A stretch of DNA of 64,000 bases from Modestobacter sp. Leaf380 (GTDB lineage: Bacteria; Actinomycetota; Actinomycetes; Mycobacteriales; Geodermatophilaceae): positions 549,086-613,085 of the forward strand of contig NZ_LMQC01000019.1 of assembly GCF_001424485.1 (NCBI RefSeq). Direction: 5' to 3'. The notes beneath the pieces are model-generated. The model saw only the letters and a list, made by a program, of their open reading frames with translations. It was not told where the DNA came from and ran no database searches. Both the position numbers and the translations under genes were made by a program. This document shows, one piece after another, positions 61,790-64,000 of the stretch; position 1 is the stretch's first letter, and each line of letters starts with the position of its first letter.

Positions 61790-62431
61790 GTGACCGCCCC
61801 CCGTGTCCTGCTGCGCGACCAGGCGCTCGTCGCCATCCGGGAGGCCATCGTCAGTGGCGAGCTGCCCCCCGGCGGGGTGGTCAAGGACGCCGAGCTCGCC
61901 GTCCGGCTGGGGCTCTCCGTGGCCCCGGTCCGCACCGCGCTGGCCCGGCTGGCCGACGAGGGCCTGGTCGAGTCCAAGCCGCAGAGCCACACCCGGGTCA
62001 CCGCCGTCGTGCCCTCGGTCGTGCACGACGCCGCGGTCGTCGTCCGGGCCATGCACGAGCTCGCCGTCCGAACCGCCGTCCCCGCCGTGAGCTCCGACGA
62101 CGTCGCCACGATGCGCGCGGCCAACGACCGGTTCGCCGCGGCCGTCCGCGCCGGGGACGTCGACGCCGCGATGGACGCCGACGACGACCTGCACGACGTG
62201 CTCGTCGACCGGTGCGGCAACGGCGCCGTGCGGGCCACCGTCGACCGCTTCACCCCCGTCGTCCGCCGGCTGGAGCGGTTGCGGTTCGCCGCGGCCCACG
62301 GCGCGGACTCGGTGGACCTGCACGAGCAGCTCATCACCGCCTGCCAGCACCACGACGTCGAGGCCGCCGTCGGCACCACCACCGCCATCTGGACGGCGCT
62401 GCTGTCCGAACTGACCGAGGAGACCCCGTGA
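61790..62431 (+). CDS. GntR/FCD-type transcription regulator of the acdS operon
   Basis: 213 residues. A GntR winged helix ([50 protein letters not shown]) and a helical FCD effector domain (~80-210) with [14 protein letters not shown] as part of its metal/ligand pocket. GTG 61790 directly follows the promoter. Stop overlaps the acdS start by four bases (GTGA), so it probably controls its own operon in response to ACC or a related amino acid. Confidence 0.9.
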   Translation: MTAPRVLLRDQALVAIREAIVSGELPPGGVVKDAELAVRLGLSVAPVRTALARLADEGLVESKPQSHTRVTAVVPSVVHDAAVVVRAMHELAVRTAVPAVSSDDVATMRAANDRFAAAVRAGDVDAAMDADDDLHDVLVDRCGNGAVRATVDRFTPVVRRLERLRFAAAHGADSVDLHEQLITACQHHDVEAAVGTTTAIWTALLSELTEETP

Positions 62432-63450
62432 CGACGCTCGACGACTTCCCCCGCACCAGCCTGCTGTTCGGCCCCTCGCCCGTGCACCGCCTGGACCGGC
62501 TGACCGAGCACCTGGGCGGCGCCGCCGTCTGGGCCAAGCGGGAGGACTGCAACTCCGGCATCGCCTACGGCGGCAACAAGACCCGCAAGCTCGAGTACCT
62601 GGTCGCCGAGGCGCTGGCCCAGGGCTGCGACACCCTGGTCTCCATCGGTGGCGTGCAGAGCAACCACACCCGCCAGGTCGCCGCGGTCGCCGCGCACCTG
62701 GGGCTGTCCTGCGTGCTGATCCAGGAGAGCTGGGTCGACTGGCCCGACGCCGTCTACGACAAGGTCGGCAACATCCTGATCTCGCGGCTGGCCGGTGCTG
62801 ACGTGCGGCTGGTCAAGGCCGGCTTCGGCATCGGGTTCAAGGAGAGCTGGGAGGCCGCGCTCGCCGAGATCGAGGCCCGCGGCGGCAAGCCCTACGCCAT
62901 CCCGGCCGGCGCCTCGGACCACCCGCTGGGCGGCCACGGCTTCGCCAACTGGGCTCGCGAGGTGGCGCAGCAGGAGCAGGAGCTGGGCGTCTTCTTCGAC
63001 ACCGTGGTCGTCTGCTCGGTGACCGGTTCGACCCAGGCCGGCATGGTCGCCGGGTTCGCCAAGCTGGAGGAGGACGGCGCCCGCCCCCGCCGCGTCCTGG
63101 GCATCGACGCCTCCGCCAAGCCCACCGAGACCCGTGACCAGGTGCTCCGGATCGCCCAGCGCACCGCGGCCGCGATCGGCGTGCAGCGCGAGCTGACCCT
63201 GGACGACGTCGAGCTCGACGAGCGCTTCCACGCCGGCGTCTACGGCATCCCGGACGACGTCACGCTGCGCGCGATGGAGACCGCCGCCCGCACCGAGGGC
63301 ATGGTCACCGACCCCGTGTACGAGGGGAAGTCGATGGCCGCGACCATCGAGCTGGTGCGCTCCGGGGAGATCTCCCGTGACGCCACCGTGCTCTACGCCC
63401 ACCTCGGCGGGCAGCCCGCGTTGAACGGGTACAGCGCGCTCTTCAGCTGA
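62428..63450 (+). CDS. acdS: 1-aminocyclopropane-1-carboxylate deaminase
   Basis: 340 residues. The PLP Lys sits in [12 protein letters not shown], with [42 protein letters not shown] (Tyr-Glu pair) and [12 protein letters not shown] (Leu). These are the residues that separate true ACC deaminases from D-cysteine desulfhydrases. It cleaves ACC, the plant ethylene precursor, to ammonia and 2-oxobutyrate in the cytoplasm, so it can lower ethylene in plant-associated growth or feed nitrogen. Coupled to the GntR regulator upstream; two hairpins follow. Confidence 0.93.
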   Translation: MTTLDDFPRTSLLFGPSPVHRLDRLTEHLGGAAVWAKREDCNSGIAYGGNKTRKLEYLVAEALAQGCDTLVSIGGVQSNHTRQVAAVAAHLGLSCVLIQESWVDWPDAVYDKVGNILISRLAGADVRLVKAGFGIGFKESWEAALAEIEARGGKPYAIPAGASDHPLGGHGFANWAREVAQQEQELGVFFDTVVVCSVTGSTQAGMVAGFAKLEEDGARPRRVLGIDASAKPTETRDQVLRIAQRTAAAIGVQRELTLDDVELDERFHAGVYGIPDDVTLRAMETAARTEGMVTDPVYEGKSMAATIELVRSGEISRDATVLYAHLGGQPALNGYSALFS

Positions 63451-63474
63451 TCCGTCGCTGATCCACGTGGAACA

Positions 63475-63538
63475 ACCCCGCTCGATGTGACATCGAGCGG
63501 GGTCGTCCCGTGGTCACGCCGCTCGATGTGACATCGAG
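63475..63538. terminator. Tandem hairpins after acdS
   Basis: The first hairpin pairs 63475-63487 with 63491-63503 (13 bp, three-base loop). The second, 63522-63538, repeats its core CTCGATG-TGA-CATCGAG. Together they form a double terminator 24 bases past the acdS stop. Confidence 0.75.
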
Positions 63539-63543
63539 GGCGT

Positions 63544-63585
63544 GCCACCGGCCCGGTCGCCCTCTGGGGCGGCCGGGCCGGTGGC
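63544..63585. terminator. 19-bp hairpin terminator for the minus-strand wall-protein gene
   Basis: 63544-63562 pairs with 63567-63585 with one T-G wobble and a four-base loop. It stands 13 bases past the outer copy of the sorted-protein tail (63598), showing that this was the original 3' end. Confidence 0.75.
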
Positions 63586-63594
63586 GCCTGCGCG

Positions 63595-63872
63595 GTCTTA
63601 CTGGTGGGTCACCCGGCGGCGGGTGCCGAGGGTGAGGGCGGCGCCGAGCAGGAGGGCGAGCAGGCCGGCGATGGCGGGGGCGGTGAGTTCCATGCCCAAC
63701 CCGGCCAAGACCACGCTCACCCCGGCGTACCTGAGCTACACCTCGGCCGGGCCACGGGTGCCCTGTGGGGGTCTTACTGGTGGGTCACCCGGCGGCGGGT
63801 GCCGAGGGTGAGGGCGGCGCCGAGCAGGAGGGCGAGCAGGCCGGCGATGGCGGGGGCGGTGAGTTCCATGCC
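63595..63872. repeat. 102-bp direct duplication of a sorting-tail sequence
   Basis: 63595-63696 is identical to 63771-63872, with 74 unrelated bases between. The repeated part encodes, on the minus strand, the hydrophobic helix and RRR tail of the wall protein. Confidence 0.95.
63598..63735 (-). pseudogene. Remnant of a wall-sorting tail (outer copy)
   Basis: The minus-strand frame reads the same MELTAPAIAG...GTRRRVTHQ tail as the intact gene, but upstream it hits a stop at 63736-63738 and has no LAxTG motif. It is a left-over 3' end from a tandem duplication or a lost neighbour. Confidence 0.75.
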
Positions 63873-64000
63873 GGTGTAGGCCAGTGAGCCGTCACTGCTG
63901 GCGGCGGTGTTGGTGGGGGTGGTGTTGGTGGGGGTGGTGTCGGTGGTCGGGGCGGGGCCCTGGACGACGAGGGGGGTGATGCCCTGCGGGGTGCCGGGCG
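63774..64000 (-). CDS. C-terminal end of a wall-anchored protein (LAYTG sorting signal)
   Basis: Partial: the gene runs off the window at 64000. The visible ~75 residues are Thr/Pro/Asn-rich (TPTNTTPTNT repeats), then LAYTG, a hydrophobic helix (LTAPAIAGLLALLLGAALTL) and RRRVTHQ. This is a sortase-type or membrane anchor signal, like the LASTG end of the protein at 8815. The rest of the protein lies outside the window. Confidence 0.85.
   Translation of the reverse strand, partial: PGTPQGITPLVVQGPAPTTDTTPTNTTPTNTAASSDGSLAYTGMELTAPAIAGLLALLLGAALTLGTRRRVTHQ

Noticed and set aside
63544..63585. Attachment site or CRISPR-like repeat near the right end
   Set aside because: The repeats are single hairpins and a gene-tail duplication; there are no regular spacers, integrase or tRNA.
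1..64000. tRNA, rRNA or insertion-sequence genes
   Set aside because: I saw no cloverleaf with TTCRANNC-type arm, no rRNA blocks and no transposase motifs on either strand by reading.

Overview
The window is about 75% GC, with GTG starts, four-base GTGA gene overlaps and many start codons lying 6-8 bases after a TANNNT-type -10 element. Together with the gene content (GAF-ANTAR regulators, SpoIIE-type PP2C phosphatases, PHA synthase, isoquinoline-oxidoreductase-like enzymes, LAxTG-type wall-sorting tails) this points to a high-GC actinobacterium, most likely of the Geodermatophilaceae (Blastococcus, Modestobacter or Geodermatophilus type). The family-level placement is inference. I see no tRNA, rRNA, insertion sequence, prophage or CRISPR array.

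Layout. 1-8.7 kb: GNAT fragment, Nudix hydrolase, PAS-GGDEF-EAL protein, a coupled NYN-nuclease/phospholipase-D pair, and a two-gene ABC exporter whose nucleotide sites are degenerate in complementary ways. 8.8-14.6 kb: wall-anchored lamin-tail/phytase-like protein, GAF-ANTAR regulator, GAF-GAF-SpoIIE phosphatase coupled to a DUF1905 protein. 14.6-19.6 kb: two-subunit molybdenum hydroxylase, GNAT, secreted coiled-coil M23 peptidase. 19.7-26 kb: LOV-SpoIIE phosphatase facing an anti-sigma-type kinase, then two coupled dynamin-like GTPases. 26-31 kb: PEP-mutase-like enzyme, STAS protein, four-gene osmoprotectant ABC transporter. 31-40 kb: GAF-ANTAR regulator, coiled-coil protein, PHA synthase and depolymerase-like hydrolase, nucleoside hydrolase, gamma-glutamyltransferase. 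40-45.5 kb: FUSC-type membrane protein, a second SpoIIE/anti-sigma-kinase pair, DUF1697 protein. 45.5-47.2 kb: a retron-like unit, with a structured RNA locus followed by a reverse transcriptase. 47.2-53.4 kb: NCS2 permease, ABC module, DUF805, MFS exporter with divergent ArsR regulator. 53.4-56.4 kb: TPP-riboswitch-controlled thiamine/HMP ECF transporter. 56.4-64 kb: GGEEF cyclase, FabG-like SDR, acetyltransferases, HxlR/azoreductase pair, rhodanese, GntR-AcdS operon, and the 3' end of a wall-sorted protein with a duplicated tail.

Functional themes. Partner-switching and second-messenger signalling is very dense: three SpoIIE phosphatases, two HATPase kinases, one STAS protein, two GAF-ANTAR proteins and two diguanylate-cyclase-type proteins. 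The rest is storage carbon (PHA), compatible-solute uptake, cofactor uptake and small redox/detoxification modules.

The most notable find is the retron-like locus at 45.5-47.1 kb. A 19/18-base inverted repeat encloses two hairpins and sits 14 bases upstream of a reverse transcriptase carrying YADD and VTG motifs and a variant of the retron NAxxH motif. A second theme is long near-perfect palindromes, one of which (96 bp, 32 codons) lies in frame inside an ABC ATPase gene while two others supply the last codons of genes.
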